Shown: positions 11,681 through 41,800 of the stretch, piece by piece | Numbering within the stretch: position 1 is the stretch's first letter | Layout of the letters: each line of letters begins with the position of its first letter | Assembly (NCBI RefSeq): GCF_023856365.1 | Contig: NC_064548.1 | Span: 6,993,642-7,057,641 of the forward strand | From: Brienomyrus brachyistius | Lineage: Eukaryota > Chordata > Actinopteri > Osteoglossiformes > Mormyridae | Direction of reading: 5' to 3' | DNA length: 64,000 bases | Position numbers and translations under genes: made by a program | The notes under the pieces: model-generated | Told to the model about the DNA's origin: nothing | What the model saw: only the letters and a program-made list of their open reading frames with translations | Database searches by the model: none

Positions 11681-12235
11681 TAAGACCATTTTGCATGTAA
11701 CTGAACAGAACAACCAAATTCCCCAATTGAAAAAAAAGCCCTATAAGGTAACTTGTTTGTGTAGTGTTGCTTTCGGAAAATCGACGCAAGAATCTTACTT
11801 TTTAGAGACCAGCTCCTCCATGCTGTCCATGACACTGTGTTGCCAAATGCAGGAATGTGTTCCATGTTGCTCATTGCATGTTGGGACAAGGACATGAAAG
11901 GCAGAGAGGAAGAAATCCGAAGCACTACCTACTGTTAGCTGTTACCAGTTTATTGGTGCATCGAACTGGATTTAGCTGATAAAACTTTAGATGTGTGTGT
12001 GTGAGCCATAGAACTGCAAGTGATACAACATACTTTGATGCAATCATTACAATCTCCCCGTAAAGTCAGATCACAGAGACATTGTAACTGTCCAATCGCA
12101 TACCCTTATTCAAAAGAATGTTTAGATAGACATTTCAGTCTGATGCAGGGAAACACCTGCCTGGAGGCCTCCCCGTACTTCCCAGAAGAGGCTCTAAGGT
12201 CCCTATATACTTGCACTGCCTCTATAGGTGGGCTT

Positions 12236-13240
12236 CACTTCTCCCATTCAGAATCCCTGGGCATTAACATGGAGTTAGTCCCCATTTTGCAGCTATAACA
12301 GCTGGCTCACAATATCTGTTCTAGTTTATCCCTAACATGTTCAATGAGATCGAGGTCAGGGTTCTATGTAGGCCAGTGAAGTTCTTCCTCCCCAAACTCA
12401 CCATGTCTTTATGGACCTTGCTTTGTGCACTGGGGCATTCCCCAAACTGTTCCCACAATATTGGAAGTATAGAATTGCACACAATGTCTTGTAGTATGCT
12501 GAAGCATTAATAGTTCCCTTCACTGGAACTAAGGGGCCTGGCCCAACCCCTGAAAAAGAACCCCATACCATTATCCCTCCTCCACCAAACTTCACAGTCG
12601 GCACAATGCAGTCAGTCAGGTAACGTTCTTCTTGCATCTGTCAAACCTAGAGTGGTCCATCAGACTGCCAGACAGAGAAGCGTGATTTGTCACTCCATAG
12701 AACACATTTCCACTGCTCTAGAGAACGGTGCTGGTGTGCTTTATACCACACTGGTGATGCGAGGTTGGCATGCAGATGCTCGGCCATGAAACCCCAATCA
12801 ATGAAGCTCCCGGTGCAGTTTTTATTCTGGGGTTAATGCCAGAGGAAGTTTGGAACTCTGCAGTTATGGAGTCAACAGAGCACCTGTGACTTTTACACAC
12901 TATGCACCTCAGCACTCAGCGACCCTGGTGTTTACATGGTCTGCCACTGTATGGCTGAGTTTCTGTTGCTCCTAAACGCTTCCATTTTCCAAAGATACCA
13001 TTTACGTTTGAACATGGAATATCTAGCAGGGAAGCAATTTCATGAACTGACTGATTGCAAAGGTGGCACCCTATGACAGTACCACGCTTGAATTCATTGA
13101 GGTCTTCAGAACGACCCATTCTTTCACAAATGTTTGTAAACCTGACTGCATGGCTAGGTGCTTGATTTTATACATCTGTGGTAATGGGTTTGAATAAAAC
13201 AGCTGAATTGGTTTTCCAATACTTTTGTCCATATAGTGCA
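12236..13240 (-). mobile_element. Tc1-like transposon, degraded, truncated at one end
   Basis: The right end is the typical CCAATACTTTTGTCCATATAG terminus. The minus-strand transposase begins MGRSEDLNEFKRGTVIGCHL at 13119 with a helix-turn-helix, and a catalytic-core block ([16 protein letters not shown]) is visible at about 12550-12590. Frameshifts and an internal deletion break the gene. The left part starts within the element and lacks a matching inverted repeat. It is intergenic between ubxn4 and r3hdm1. Confidence 0.85.
12398..13119 (-). pseudogene. Tc1-like transposase pseudogene
   Basis: The N-terminal Pax/Tc1-type DNA-binding region is in one frame (12916-13119). The core with GGGGIMVWG and a following [13 protein letters not shown] lies in another (12398-12637), with sequence in between that no longer gives a continuous frame. 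The catalytic triad cannot be assembled. It is inactive on the evidence seen. Confidence 0.8.
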
Positions 13241-13931
13241 TGTGCATGATTAATGCTTTATCAAATGCCAATCACATTTGTTTGCAGACATTTAAAGATG
13301 GCCTCAATGACATGTCACAAGGATAAGCCTTCCTCAGTCCAGAATGACAGGCAACGGGGTCCTGTATCGCCCTCCCATGATCCATGCCACACAGAGACTG
13401 CCAGGTGCTCCCGAACCCTGTTCATGCCAGCAGTCCAGACGGTTGGCAGAACTCCTGCTGGTCAAGCTCCCAGGGAGCCACGGGACACTAAACCAGTCAG
13501 CTGGCTAACAAGAGCAGCAGCCGGACAGCACTCGAAACTGACCCAGAGAGGAGGCAGGCTGATAGCAGTTGTGACATATGTGGAGTCACCAGGCACTGTT
13601 TCAACAACAATAGTTAAATTCACCAGTTGGGGGCAGTAGGAGGCACTGCGAGCCTCCATCTTTGGAGGATTGGTTATCAGTGCTTCCTCTGTACCTCACA
13701 TGAAAGGAGATGCTCAGACATCTGCAAGATCCTGCTTATGACCAAACGACCCCTCAGTCTGCTCTTTTCTTAGAGGAAGAAATGGGAGCATCAACCAAAC
13801 TCAATTATTGGTAATTATCACAAGTAATCATTTTGTGAATTCACAGCTACCTTTTTGCTTTAAATTCCTTTAGGATTCCCCTTAAACATATTCGGAACAT
13901 GAAAAAAATGACTATTTGAATCTAATTTTAA

Positions 13932-14425
13932 TTAATAGACCATACAAAAATAAACTTTTTTGTCGTAGAGACTAACACTTGGAAATTCAGGCAGTATAGT
14001 TAGTTGCTGGGTTTTTTGCCTAACTGCCTTGCTGCTTGTTCCAGGGGACGGTTTTGACATTGTTAGTTGAGTTGCCACCCATCTCGTATACTGAACCAGT
14101 TCGAGACATGTTTTGAAAGTATTTAGAGATTTGCCCTGTGATTGAAGGTGGAAACCATAATTGCTGGTGTCTGTGAATGTAAGCACCTTTATTCTATATG
14201 TTTTATTGCATGTCAGTACTTTGAGTGGTGAAACGGGTTTGCAGATATTTAGTTTCAATTAGCACAAGTTTTCTGCAGAGTTTACAATACACAGCATCAG
14301 TCTTATGGACTTTACATTTCCAAAGTACCGCCACACCAGTACGCTTTTTTACCTTATTTATCCACAATATCTCCTTTCTAAAAAAATCATGCAGCTTCCG
14401 AGCTCTTGTCTTTGCCAGCACTTAG
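13932..14425 (-). pseudogene. Possible BED-finger/hAT transposase N-terminal remnant
   Basis: Two overlapping frames on the minus strand give AVYCKLCRKLVLI (14203-14421), like the CxxC half of a BED zinc finger, and QLTILPEFPSVSLYDKK (13932-14258), like the segment just before the hAT dimerisation region in ZBED/hAT proteins. The second zinc ligands (H..H/C) are not clear and the frames are split. The call is tentative. Confidence 0.3.
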
Positions 14426-15257
14426 TTTCTTCTAGGTGCTTTAACACCGCCAAAACTTTTTTTCTGGAACCAGAACCAGAACCAGGAACTTTTGTCGTGT
14501 TCACACCGCAGGAACCTGGCCTGATTGTGGTTTCGTGGAGGCAGTCCTGGTACCCTGTTTTAGTCCTTACTTCAGACATCAACTGTGTCCAAATTCATTT
14601 GCAGCCTAAAAATTAGTTATTCGTTTGCTGAGATCCCAAGCTGCATTGTGCCACCCTTCGAAGGAAGCGGTTTATGTAGCCCCTCTAGGTGTCCTTCGAA
14701 GGTTCATGCAATGACTCTTGGGATGTTGGCAAAAAAAATAATGCATTTCTAAGCTGCATTTGAAGGAGCCTTTGAAAAGGCATGGCCTTGTGCTGCTGTG
14801 ATGCATTTGGTCTTCGAATGCAGCATTAGAAGGATGCAAACTCAGTACTTTTCTTTCAAACACAAACTACTGGGGAGGTACTTACACTCACAGCTTGCTG
14901 ATTGGTTGACCACAAGCACTGGTGCTAACATGACTGAAGTTAGGCAGAAGAAGCAATTTTAGTGGAGCAAAAATTGAGCAAATGGAACCATTTTTGTACC
15001 TCAATTACACTTAATGCAATAATTAATACATTTTTCACTTATGTCTCCATATTCCTACATCGGAAAATTCGATCGCTAACTAATACACTTTTGTCTAATG
15101 TTGCCAGTGCAGGCAGTGAAACTTATAAGCAGCATTACATCACATTGTTTTTTATCCTATGGAAAATTAAAGATCGATCTCCTGGCTACATTTAATAAGA
15201 ATCGTGAATATGTTGTAATACAAGTTAAATAAAAGGCTGTGTTCTATTTTGTAGTAT

Positions 15258-15400
15258 CTGGGGTGAACTTCTCCAGGCTGGTGGTAAAACTGTCCTCTTG
15301 GCATTGCAAGCAATCTTTGCTTCCATTTGGGAGTCAGGCGTCATCCCTACTGACTGAAAAACGGGACTTTTTTATACTGTACCCCTCATGGTTGCCTGCG
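15258..15400 (+). pseudogene. LINE reverse-transcriptase fragment
   Basis: One frame reads GELLQAGGKTVLLALQAIFA then SIWESGVIPTD, a stop codon and KTGLF. This resembles the N-terminal region of LINE reverse transcriptases, where IW..G.VP.DWK is conserved; the Trp codon has become TGA. No longer frame surrounds it. Confidence 0.55.
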
Positions 15401-15454
15401 GGTATTTAAAACCACCTGTAAGGGGTTGCCAACCTTTGGGCGTCAACACAAGAC

Positions 15455-15665
15455 AGACAAGTCTGCACACGTATTTACATGTATATCAGAGTTTTATTAC
15501 CTTGTAGTCTATAGGGTTTGCAAACTACCCCAATGCTTTTGATGTAGCTAATTTTATTTTTATGATTGAATAACATAGATTTGCCGTAAGATTTCTTGCG
15601 TGAGCATGAGATTCAGAAAGTGCGAGTGTCCCGCCGGATGCATAAGCTGGCAACCCTAACTGTAT
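15455..15665 (+). repeat. Unnamed interspersed repeat A, copy 1
   Basis: About 210 bp closely resemble 49980-50190 on the same strand. Shared blocks are TAGGGTTTGCA.ACTACCCCAA, TTTTGATGTAG, TTTGCCGTAAGATTTCTT and GTTGGCAACC-like. It is not one of the recognised elements above and lies just downstream of the LINE fragment. Confidence 0.65.
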
Positions 15666-15913
15666 ATAGTTTACACTGCCCAGTCCTCCGTTACCACTGT
15701 GAACCTTTTCTGTTCTTCGAATTATTCAGGCAGAGGGGAAAAAACGCTTATATTTGGACATCGAAGGATTCACTTTGCGTAAACTAATAAATTAATTTGT
15801 CCATAATAGAACTGTAGAACACAAGACAAGTAAGCATAAATGGGATAATTACTGCACTGATATGAAGTCCCCGCTACTTGGAATTTGACAAGGGACACAG
15901 TTTGGTGCAAACA

Positions 15914-15919
15914 TTTATT
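15914..15919 (-). terminator. r3hdm1: Poly(A) signal of r3hdm1 (AATAAA)
   Basis: TTTATT on the plus strand. It would give a 3' UTR of about 1.1 kb (roughly 15890-16999) below the r3hdm1 stop codon. The position is plausible but the transcript end is inferred. Confidence 0.45.
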
Positions 15920-16999
15920 GGTTTGAAACAAATAAAAATGACTTGTAGCAGTAAACCACTGCTCAGCCTTTCAGGATCCACTTGCTGAAGGAAACAAAGA
16001 AACAGTTCTTAGCAGTGGACCGTCATACGAATATAACAGCACCATGTTTCACTGTAAAACTGGCCTTGTTTCAGAAAGCAGGGGCCTGTTGACGATGGCA
16101 GGTCACGGATCCTGAAAGCTGTTCTAGGCTATATGGGTCTTCTCTTACTCTCTTTGAGGTTTTAAATTAAGTTAAAAAAAGGAATATTAAACCAGAGGTT
16201 CTCCCTCTCATTTGCGTCCATTACAGGAGTGACATTCACTGTGAAAAGAACAGACTTAATTATTTACCTAATTTATAAATTATGTACAAAGGGGTGGGGC
16301 TTTTCATTTTTACAAATTACCAGAGGGCCTGGTAGAGTTCTGGTAGAAGGCACACAAAGGATCCTGGTCCATAGGTCAGGATGAACTCCACAGCAGACCA
16401 GCCGCAGCAGGAAAGTATTCACAGAGTCAATATTTCATTATTATTATTATTTTTTGTTTTTTTGTTTTTTTTGGGGGGGAGGGTGTCAAAGTAAAGGATG
16501 CTGATGGATATGAAAAAACTATTCTGTATAACCAGGCTTTCAATCTGACATAAGTCCCCAAATATAAAACTAAAGTTGAAAAAAGAAACAGTACATGCTG
16601 CTGTTTGATATGTTCCAGTCAGTTTAGAAAAAAACGAGTGGCTATTATTTTGGACTCACATTCATTGAAAAAATTCAAGTTATCTTGCTTCCAAATTGCT
16701 AGAACATTATGAATACTATACATTCTCAACAGCTGTTGAACTCAAGAGGGCAACTCAGTCATAAACAGGAAGTGGGGAGTGCCTGCAACAGGAAGTGCTT
16801 GTGGCGATGATGGTGGATGGGACCCCTCACTGGGAGCTGTTCCTCCGTAAGGAGTGGGCCTCAGTCTGAATGGTGCCAAGGAGCCACTGCGTTTATCTGG
16901 AGGGAAAGAGGGTGAGGACGGGGTAGGCCGGTGCCAGCCCGTGGGGTGCCTCTGCGTGATCCACTGTCACAAGTCCTGTCCTGTTGTTTTGTGAGCCAC

Positions 17000-34315
<17,316 letters not shown>

Positions 34316-34732
34316 CAGAGATGATTACGTGGAGCGTCTACCAAATGCTGGGGACCTACAGAGAGATTAATGCAACTTTCAGAAACCAGTGCTGCGTGGC
34401 AAGGGAAAGAAGTGACAGTGATGGCGCCCCCTACAGAACAAAGCCAGCATGCGCAAGTTTTAATTTGAATTAGAGGTAACACATGTAACTAATGAACCCA
34501 TGTGAGTTGGCCGATGGGACGTGGGTAAGACGGACATCTTCACACTAAGGGGCACCTGGTGCGTAGGGGGAGCCAGCAGAAACCTGCTAATTGGAGCAAG
34601 CGCACACCTGTCACATCTGCTCCCCCAAAACACGTTTTTTGGAGGAGGTCTCAGGGAAGCAGATCGCTATCGTCTCCTCGCATCTCTGAGATGCTGACCG
34701 CCATGGGCAGATTGGGACGCAGATGTACTTAC

Positions 34733-34860
34733 CTGATGTGCTCTCTGCTGTAGGGCGGGTGGGGGCTGGACCCGGGGGGCTGCTTGTGCTGAGCCTGCTG
34801 GAAGCCCCAAAGAAGTGTCCCATGTCCCCCTCAGTAGCGGCGCAGCCAGGTCGGGGCAGG
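34733..34860 (-). other. r3hdm1: Candidate alternative 5' exon of r3hdm1
   Basis: A strong donor (CATCAG/GTAAGTAC) ends at 34733. The upstream sequence holds an ATG frame (MGHFFGASSRLSTSS and on) that would run into a stop codon in the UTR part of the next exon, so it would act as an upstream ORF. The 5' boundary is unknown. Confidence 0.25.
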
Positions 34861-37800
34861 GCCGCCGTGCCACAAGCCGCTCATGCCCCTCCAAGACCTG
34901 CCGACAGAAATGGAGGAGGGGCCACAAAAGGATGAGTGCAAAGTAGACCAAAAGCCCCTGGCTCTATGACAATGGAAGCAATTCATTATGGGACACCATT
35001 AGATCACACAGACATCACTGGACTAAAGAGTCCATTTTGATCTGTGTCTTGTATTTAAATCCAGGCGACCTCAGCTTACGTGTGACCTCTAACCTTTGCC
35101 CTTGCAGAGATCTCCATGGAAACAGAGCTTTGAATGAGCTCCCTGAGTCCCAGAGGACCACCACGCCCCAAATCAAGCGTGCTTATCAGCAGTTGATGAA
35201 TGTCGGTAGTAATGTTGCGCTAAAACAGAAGGCAGTGTGTGGCCGTTCGCTCACCCGCCCTTATCCCTACGGGAATTCTGGAATTGCAGAGAAAACTGGA
35301 GGTGGGGGAAGCTGAGAAGAGGAAGAAGCAGCAGCTTTCTCAAAGCAGCATCGATTTTTACAGTTGAGGTGAGAGAAGTACTTGGAGGGGAGCGAGGTCA
35401 GAGAGCAATCTGCCAGTAGTGTGGGGGGAAGGGCAGGATTATGTGCATTTCTGCTTCAGCCAAAACAGAAAGACACTCGTGTTTTTCAAATGAACTGAAC
35501 ACGGTCCCTGGGGAAGGCATCAGAGTGTCTAACCCCAACCCTTGGGAAGACATCAGAGGGTCATCATTTATTCATCTTTTTATTAATGGATTGCACGCAC
35601 AGCCGCACTGGTCTTACCTTTCCCAAAACTGACCACTCCCTCAGAAAGCAGAGAGAGAAAGACCGACAGACAGAGAGAAGGATGAGTGTCCTTTGGAGAA
35701 GTAGAGAGCAGGACCTCCCCTGGAAGACCGGGTCACAGCCTGGCAGCGACCGATGCCGACACCTGCAGCTCTGCACCACGAGCTGCCAGCTTTACACGCA
35801 GGCGGTAGGCCAGGTACCACGGGCAACGGGCAGTCTCGACAAAGACTCACAGCATGGGGGCACGGACACAGCCCCCCCACACCACCCCCACACACAAAGG
35901 GGGGAGCGGGGTTAACAGGGATGTTAATGGGGCTGCGGTTTGCCTTGCTATTCCTCCCCTGAAATCTTTCAACATTCAAATGAAAGCTCAGTTGTCTCCT
36001 AAGCCAATCACACCACAATGTGCGGCTGCCATTGATTTTGCTCCCGCTGCTCGCCCCTGTGTCTGAAAAGTTAAGATTTATTACTCCTCATGTTCTTTCA
36101 TTAGAGCTGAGTTTAGTGGGGCGGGGGGAGACGGACCCAGCTCAGGTCTGACACCCTAATTATTTGCCAATTTGTCATGCGCCGTCCCGCTCCTAGCCGA
36201 CTCAATTGGGAGAACGTATCGCATATATCGCATATACGTCAGGAAAGCAAATGTAACCCGTGTGACACAAACCTAGAGGCAGAGCCTGGAAACATCCAGC
36301 AGATTCCTTAGCTTGCATGTCAATGCGCACAGCCCTTATTTATGTTGTGTCACAAACTACATAGGAATACATTTTCAAAATAGCATAATACTAATGTCTG
36401 AGCCCGAGTAAAAGATCAGACGGGGTCAGATCTGATTTTAGTGTGGAGGAACATGGAAATCTTGACTTGATTAATGCAGGAGATAATTCTAAAAGGGGAG
36501 ATAGGAGGTCAGTGCAGCCCCCAGCGAGCAGGAGAGCAGGGAGACAAGTTGGAGAGTGGTGAGATATGATTTGGGGGGGGGGGGGGGGGCGCAAAAGCAG
36601 GGGGATGAGCCAGGGAGCTGCGACATGGGGGAGGGGGAAGGTTGGGTGGCGGCTGTGGGGGGCATTGCTGGGAGTGGGATAACGAGCCGGAGATGGGCGA
36701 GATGGCGAGAGGACGGCAGCCGCGACTAGGGCAATGAGCCAGGGAGCGGGGAGATGGGAGGTGGGGGGCGGCCGAGAGGCGAGGACGAACCAGGAGAAGT
36801 TAGACTGGGGGAGGGGGGTTAGGAGCAAGCCGTAGAGATGAGTTCGCCCGATGCCCCCAGGGCCAAGGCAAGGCAGGACGGACCGGAGCTGCCTGCATGA
36901 CCTTACACATTCATTTTCAGGGATTTAGCAGGGTTTCCATTGAAAGCTGGGTGGATTGGGGAGGGAGGCACATATTAAACATGTAAAAAAGTACCACAGC
37001 AACAAAGTGCCCCAGGGTGAGCACATTACTCCGGGTAAATTACCATCAAATGAGGGTACTGGGGAGAGAAAGGAGGGGGCAGAAAGGGGAAAGCAAATCG
37101 ATGTTCCGTGATAATGAGAATTTGCTATTTCTGGGTGTTTAAGCCTCACGCTAGCGTCAACGCAGCAGCAGCATGATGCCACCGTCTTCGGGGAACCGCG
37201 ATTCCTGCCCCGGCTTTCCAATCTCAACAAGATTTCATTTTCGGGAAATAAAAGCAATCTGTCCCACACAGCTCCTGGGCTATTCTCAGGGTGGGCGTAA
37301 TCACACCAGCGGAGAGTAATGAAACCCACACATCATAGTGGTGAATTCAGGACGGATTCAGCGTCTGGATCATGCTAGGTTAGTGTACTGTTTCATCATT
37401 ATTATGCAGCTCATTTAACTTGTGACAAGCCCCACTTTAGAACAGAATAACTTTATTATCATTGCACAATTCTTGCACAAGAAAATTTTATAATGCACAT
37501 TTTATAATTGTTATTATGGAAATGGAGAGATGGCTGATTTCTTAAAGTACACATTTAGTACATAGTTAGTGACAACCACATCTGATCTGATCTGGGTGGC
37601 TCTTTGTTCACTTCCTTTATTAGCTTCAAACATATATGTGTTAAAAACAACAGAAAGCTAAAATTTGCACTCTTGGTGTTAAGAGAAAGGTGCTAATCTC
37701 CCCCGTGGAGGCGGGCCGGGGATGAGCGGAAGAGACACTTACAGCCGGGCAGGTTTTAAAGAGCTGTGTGCAGACCGCCATTCACCCAAATGCCCGGTAA

Positions 37801-38311
37801 GAGCCCCACATTCACGGACACATACGAGAAGCAAGGATAATGAGGACAAATGCCTCGTATTCAGGGGCCGGTGTAGCCCCTAATACTGCTGGGTGGATGC
37901 AGGGAGCAGGCAGCACACGATGCGAGAGCCTAGGAAGAAGGCGCGGGGCATGCAGGCATGCTCCCGTGTTCGGCACAGAACGCTCATTTACAAAAGAAAC
38001 AATCTGACACTGGACAATGAAACAGAAGGCAGGCGAGAAGGTGACAGAGCATGTGCACCAGGGAAAAGTCTCACATGTTTGCACACCCACATCCCCCAGC
38101 AGCAAACAGGATCCCCCCCAGAGCCAAACTTTACCAGCATTTCCAAGGTACACTAGCACCTGGCAACCAGCATGGTGACACCATGAGCCAGAGTACCTCC
38201 ACCAAAATACTAGAGCCACCATAAGCTTCTGGGTAAAAACGCCTTTGCAACCACAGAACTAACGGCACCTGCCAGAACCCCTCTGCTGGGCTTTGACGGG
38301 AGGAGACTCAC

Positions 38312-38400
38312 CTGCCACATAGCAGCCTGCCTTATGTCCATAGCTGAGGGGTTTAGTTTCCATAGTCCTGGAGGCAGCACGAAGCAGGAAGCGGGCTGTG
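38312..38400 (-). other. r3hdm1: Candidate non-coding first exon of r3hdm1 with uORF
   Basis: A perfect donor (GGCAG/GTGAGTCTCC) ends at 38312, just below a GC-rich block (38390-38600) that could be an internal promoter. Spliced to 34347, an ATG frame of about 24 codons (METKPLSYGHKAGCYVA and on) stops at TAA before the main ATG. Confidence 0.3.
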
Positions 38401-38600
38401 CGGAGCAGGCTGTGGGGAGCGGGCTGCCTGCCTGCCCGCCCAGGGCCCCTCGCTCTACCCTCTCAGCCTAGCCGCTCGAGCCCATCACCCGGGCTCTCGG
38501 GCCGAGCCCTGGAGACAGCGGCAAATCAACGGCTGGCCGGCGTGATGTCAGCAGTGGCTCAGCCAGTCACGGCGCCCGCCTTGCCTCGCCCTGCACACAT
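38390..38600 (-). promoter_or_regulatory. r3hdm1: GC-rich block, possible alternative r3hdm1 promoter
   Basis: CpG-bearing, GC-rich DNA (many GCC/CGG and CCCGGG motifs) in otherwise AT-rich intron, directly upstream of the strong donor at 38312. The inference rests on composition only. Confidence 0.25.
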
Positions 38601-38675
38601 CACCGGGGCTAAATTGAGCTCTTCATTAGAGATTCAGCGGCACCGGCCCGAGCGTGAGGCTGGAGGTGGGAATGC

Positions 38676-38832
38676 TGGGGTGTGTGCGTGTGAGGAAGTG
38701 TGTGCGTGTGAGGAAGTATGTGCGTGTGTGCGTGCGCATGGGGTGCGAAAACCCCTCCCCCCACCATCCCACCTCACCAAACCCCCCATCTCCACCCACT
38801 CACTCACTCATTCACTCACTCACTCACTCACT
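38676..38832 (+). repeat. Short tandem repeats: 18-bp GTGTGCGTGTGAGGAAGT units, then (CACT)n
   Basis: Two to three units of the 18-mer at about 38676-38735 and a CACT run at about 38797-38832. The plus-strand open frame across them is repeat-derived. Confidence 0.7.
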
Positions 38833-41800
38833 CCGCCTGGAAGAGAAGGGGGGGGTGGGGGGTTTGACAGCAATGTCAACCCACAACAAAGGCCAGCTCA
38901 GGGTGGGAGGGTAGACAGTCCAGAGCTCAGTACTGACGGCACACACAGGAGGGATGTCTCGCACAGCGCGTCAACCCGCACCGTCATCACAGAAGACAGA
39001 TTGCTCAATGTGCTGCCAAAAATAAGAGAAGTGCGCGTTCTGCTGCCCAGTTGACGAATGTTACGGGGCGAGAGACAGCACGACAGAAACATGATGGCCA
39101 ATGCAATATTTAAGATGCATAACTCATCTTCCCACTTATCTGTGTATAATTCATGCAAATCTACAAGAGGAGCCGTTTTCGCTACTTTCCTACTGTAGTT
39201 TAGCGTGAGCCGCAGATTGCAGCCAGCTCTGAACTGGCTGAACACAGTTAAACGGCACAAGCCACTAATATGCAAGAAAATCAAAAAAGTGACATAATAG
39301 CTGGGTTTCCCAGTGCACTGCTGCTGCACTGGCTCTGGCAGAACTGGACTTGAGATTAAATCTTTTTCCCAGTGCTTCCCATGCTATAAATATTTGATGG
39401 CCACTTTTTGCACGCTTAAAATTAGCCAGTGCGCGGCCTCCCTCTGCAGTGAGAATTTAAATATTAGGTTAAGTCTCAGTCCGGCCTCTTATGGACAAGC
39501 TGAGTCGGGCAAGTCCACCTTCAATTTAGAGACCCTTCCCAAAATAACTAAAGAGGTTCAATCATTTCTTTTAATTACGGTCTGACAAAGAGATGCACAA
39601 GGATCGTTTTTCTCCTGCAAACAATCACTGTGAGAGCGAGCGGAGGCAGCTTTGTAAAGCTCACCGCGCCCCCCCATCAACAGCAAGACACGGCCGCCCC
39701 AATGCCGCGGCGATACAAGGACAGCAAGGCGGTGGGCGACCCGTCCCTGAGGCACACATAGCGATGACAAAAGGAAGCTGGTGGCAATTAACAGAAAGCA
39801 AAGCGTCTGGAACTGAGCACCGAAAGAAGATTCCTTCAAAACAGATACCTTTGGATGCAACCTCAAACGCAGTGCATGTCACTCCATCTCTACCATCCCA
39901 GGCTGACAGGAGACTCTATGTGCACAAGAGCCACTCTTAAACAGAGAAGAACTCACCGGACATCCAATACTGGGCGCCAACTCACGGTGGACTAACTTAA
40001 TGAACTTACAGGTTCTTACCACCCGGAGCTGCTGCATCACTTAAAAATCTGCAAGAAGCTACCACTAAAATGAGAGAATTCAGAGGGGTACAGATTTCTG
40101 CCATAACCCAACTGTCACACTATAAATAAACAGGAACCGCCACATAACCTGTGTCAACATGTTTTTCGAAAAGAATAGAAAAAGCAAAAACCAGCATGTA
40201 AATGAGTGCCACATCAATGTCACTAACGGCTTGCATTTCCTCATCTGTCACATGACTGCAGCTCGTCGCCCGGCTCTGCAGTTCTATTCCTTCCCTGGGA
40301 AAACTGCCGGCGTTCCGATTATCAACACCTGGCTTCAGATTTGTGGGAAAACAGCGAGCATGGGCCCCATTCATCTGCATAATAAAAGACGCGGACGGCG
40401 GCACTTCCTAATTAAGCCACGCTATGTAATTTGCCGTTCTGAAAAGTGACAAATACATTTATTCACGTCCTCCCCACGGATGCTCCAACATTGGTGCGAT
40501 TTCCAGAAAAATTACATTAAAACCCTAATGAGCTCCCTCAAGGCAGGATCAGAATAGGATAGGATCGTGCTCGCGTCTGTCTACCATGCAGGACTCAGAG
40601 GCGCTTGTGAGGACCACGCAACGCTTCATCCTCATTACCTGACCAACGGGACGCAGGGAATGCGTCGCCGGGCATCTGTGCAGCGGCTCTCTTGTCATGA
40701 CGCACATCTTAAAGCATTTTGGGGGGTGCTCTGCAGATATATCACACTTCTTGGTCTCAGCTTCAAATGAAAATGTTTTGCTTGGCCGGCGTCGTAGGGA
40801 ATCTAACAAGCGGCAGAGCGAGGCATCTCGCCAGCATAACTCATCACCTTCTTATTCCTAATGAGCTTGAGCACTCTGACTGATGGATGATCCAATAAGC
40901 CTACAGATCGAAGGGGGCCTCAACCGGACAAGTGCCTAATTTGCTCAAATGGCCCTAAAGAACCTCAGAGAGATAAGAATTAGTTACAGGAAGCAAATTC
41001 TGATGACCTTTAACACTAAGGAAATGACTTCAGCATTTCTTTGTAAATCGAACTGGTGACAGAATATCCCACAATCCCCAATGAGACTCAGAGCCCCTTA
41101 AACACAAAAACAAGCATTAAATTACATAAAACCTAACACTTCTTACTGTAACTGAAGTCACACAATGCAAGTAATGTATGAAGAAATGAACACCGCAGGC
41201 ATCCCAATCATGCATAACTTTTTAATGCTGCAAACAATGTTTCATCATCAGCTTTACCCAGTTACAAATTTATATACATATTCCTCACAACAGAGGCAGT
41301 GGATATTAATCACACAATTACAGGGTAGTCTTTCGGGGCTTTATAGGATTAGTGGTGACATAGGTTCCAGAGGGCAGATTGTTATAAGGGGGTACGATTA
41401 TTAACGATCCTTAAAGGAATATACAAAGCGACATTAATTATACCGGCGCATGTGGGACACAGAATACTGCGTTTCAGCACTGAAAACAGCGCCCACGGTT
41501 TGATGATTGTAGCTGGCGAAACACCTCGTATCTGATGATAGGGAATGAGGAGAGGAGAGGAAGACCAGGCAGAGCAGACGCGGGTCTCAAGCACATATCC
41601 CCCCGCTCATTCTGCGGTCCTGTGGACGTTTCAATTCGTTTAAACTGGACGGACAACACAAAGGAAGACCCTGGGTCGGCATCAGTGACAAACGAAACAC
41701 AAAGACCGGCTTGGGTGTCACATGCCGCGTCGAGAGGGACCGACACTGGGACAGAGACAGAGAACTTCACCCCCACAACTCTTCCGCCGCAAAATGACAG

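Noticed and set aside
36391..36828. 145-aa Pro/Ser-rich minus-strand frame
   Set aside because: Low-complexity GC-skewed DNA with a G17 run; no splice sites or conserved residues.
38398..39054. 218-aa plus-strand frame
   Set aside because: It runs antisense to the r3hdm1 5' region through GC-rich DNA and short tandem repeats; no homology, no splice or start context.
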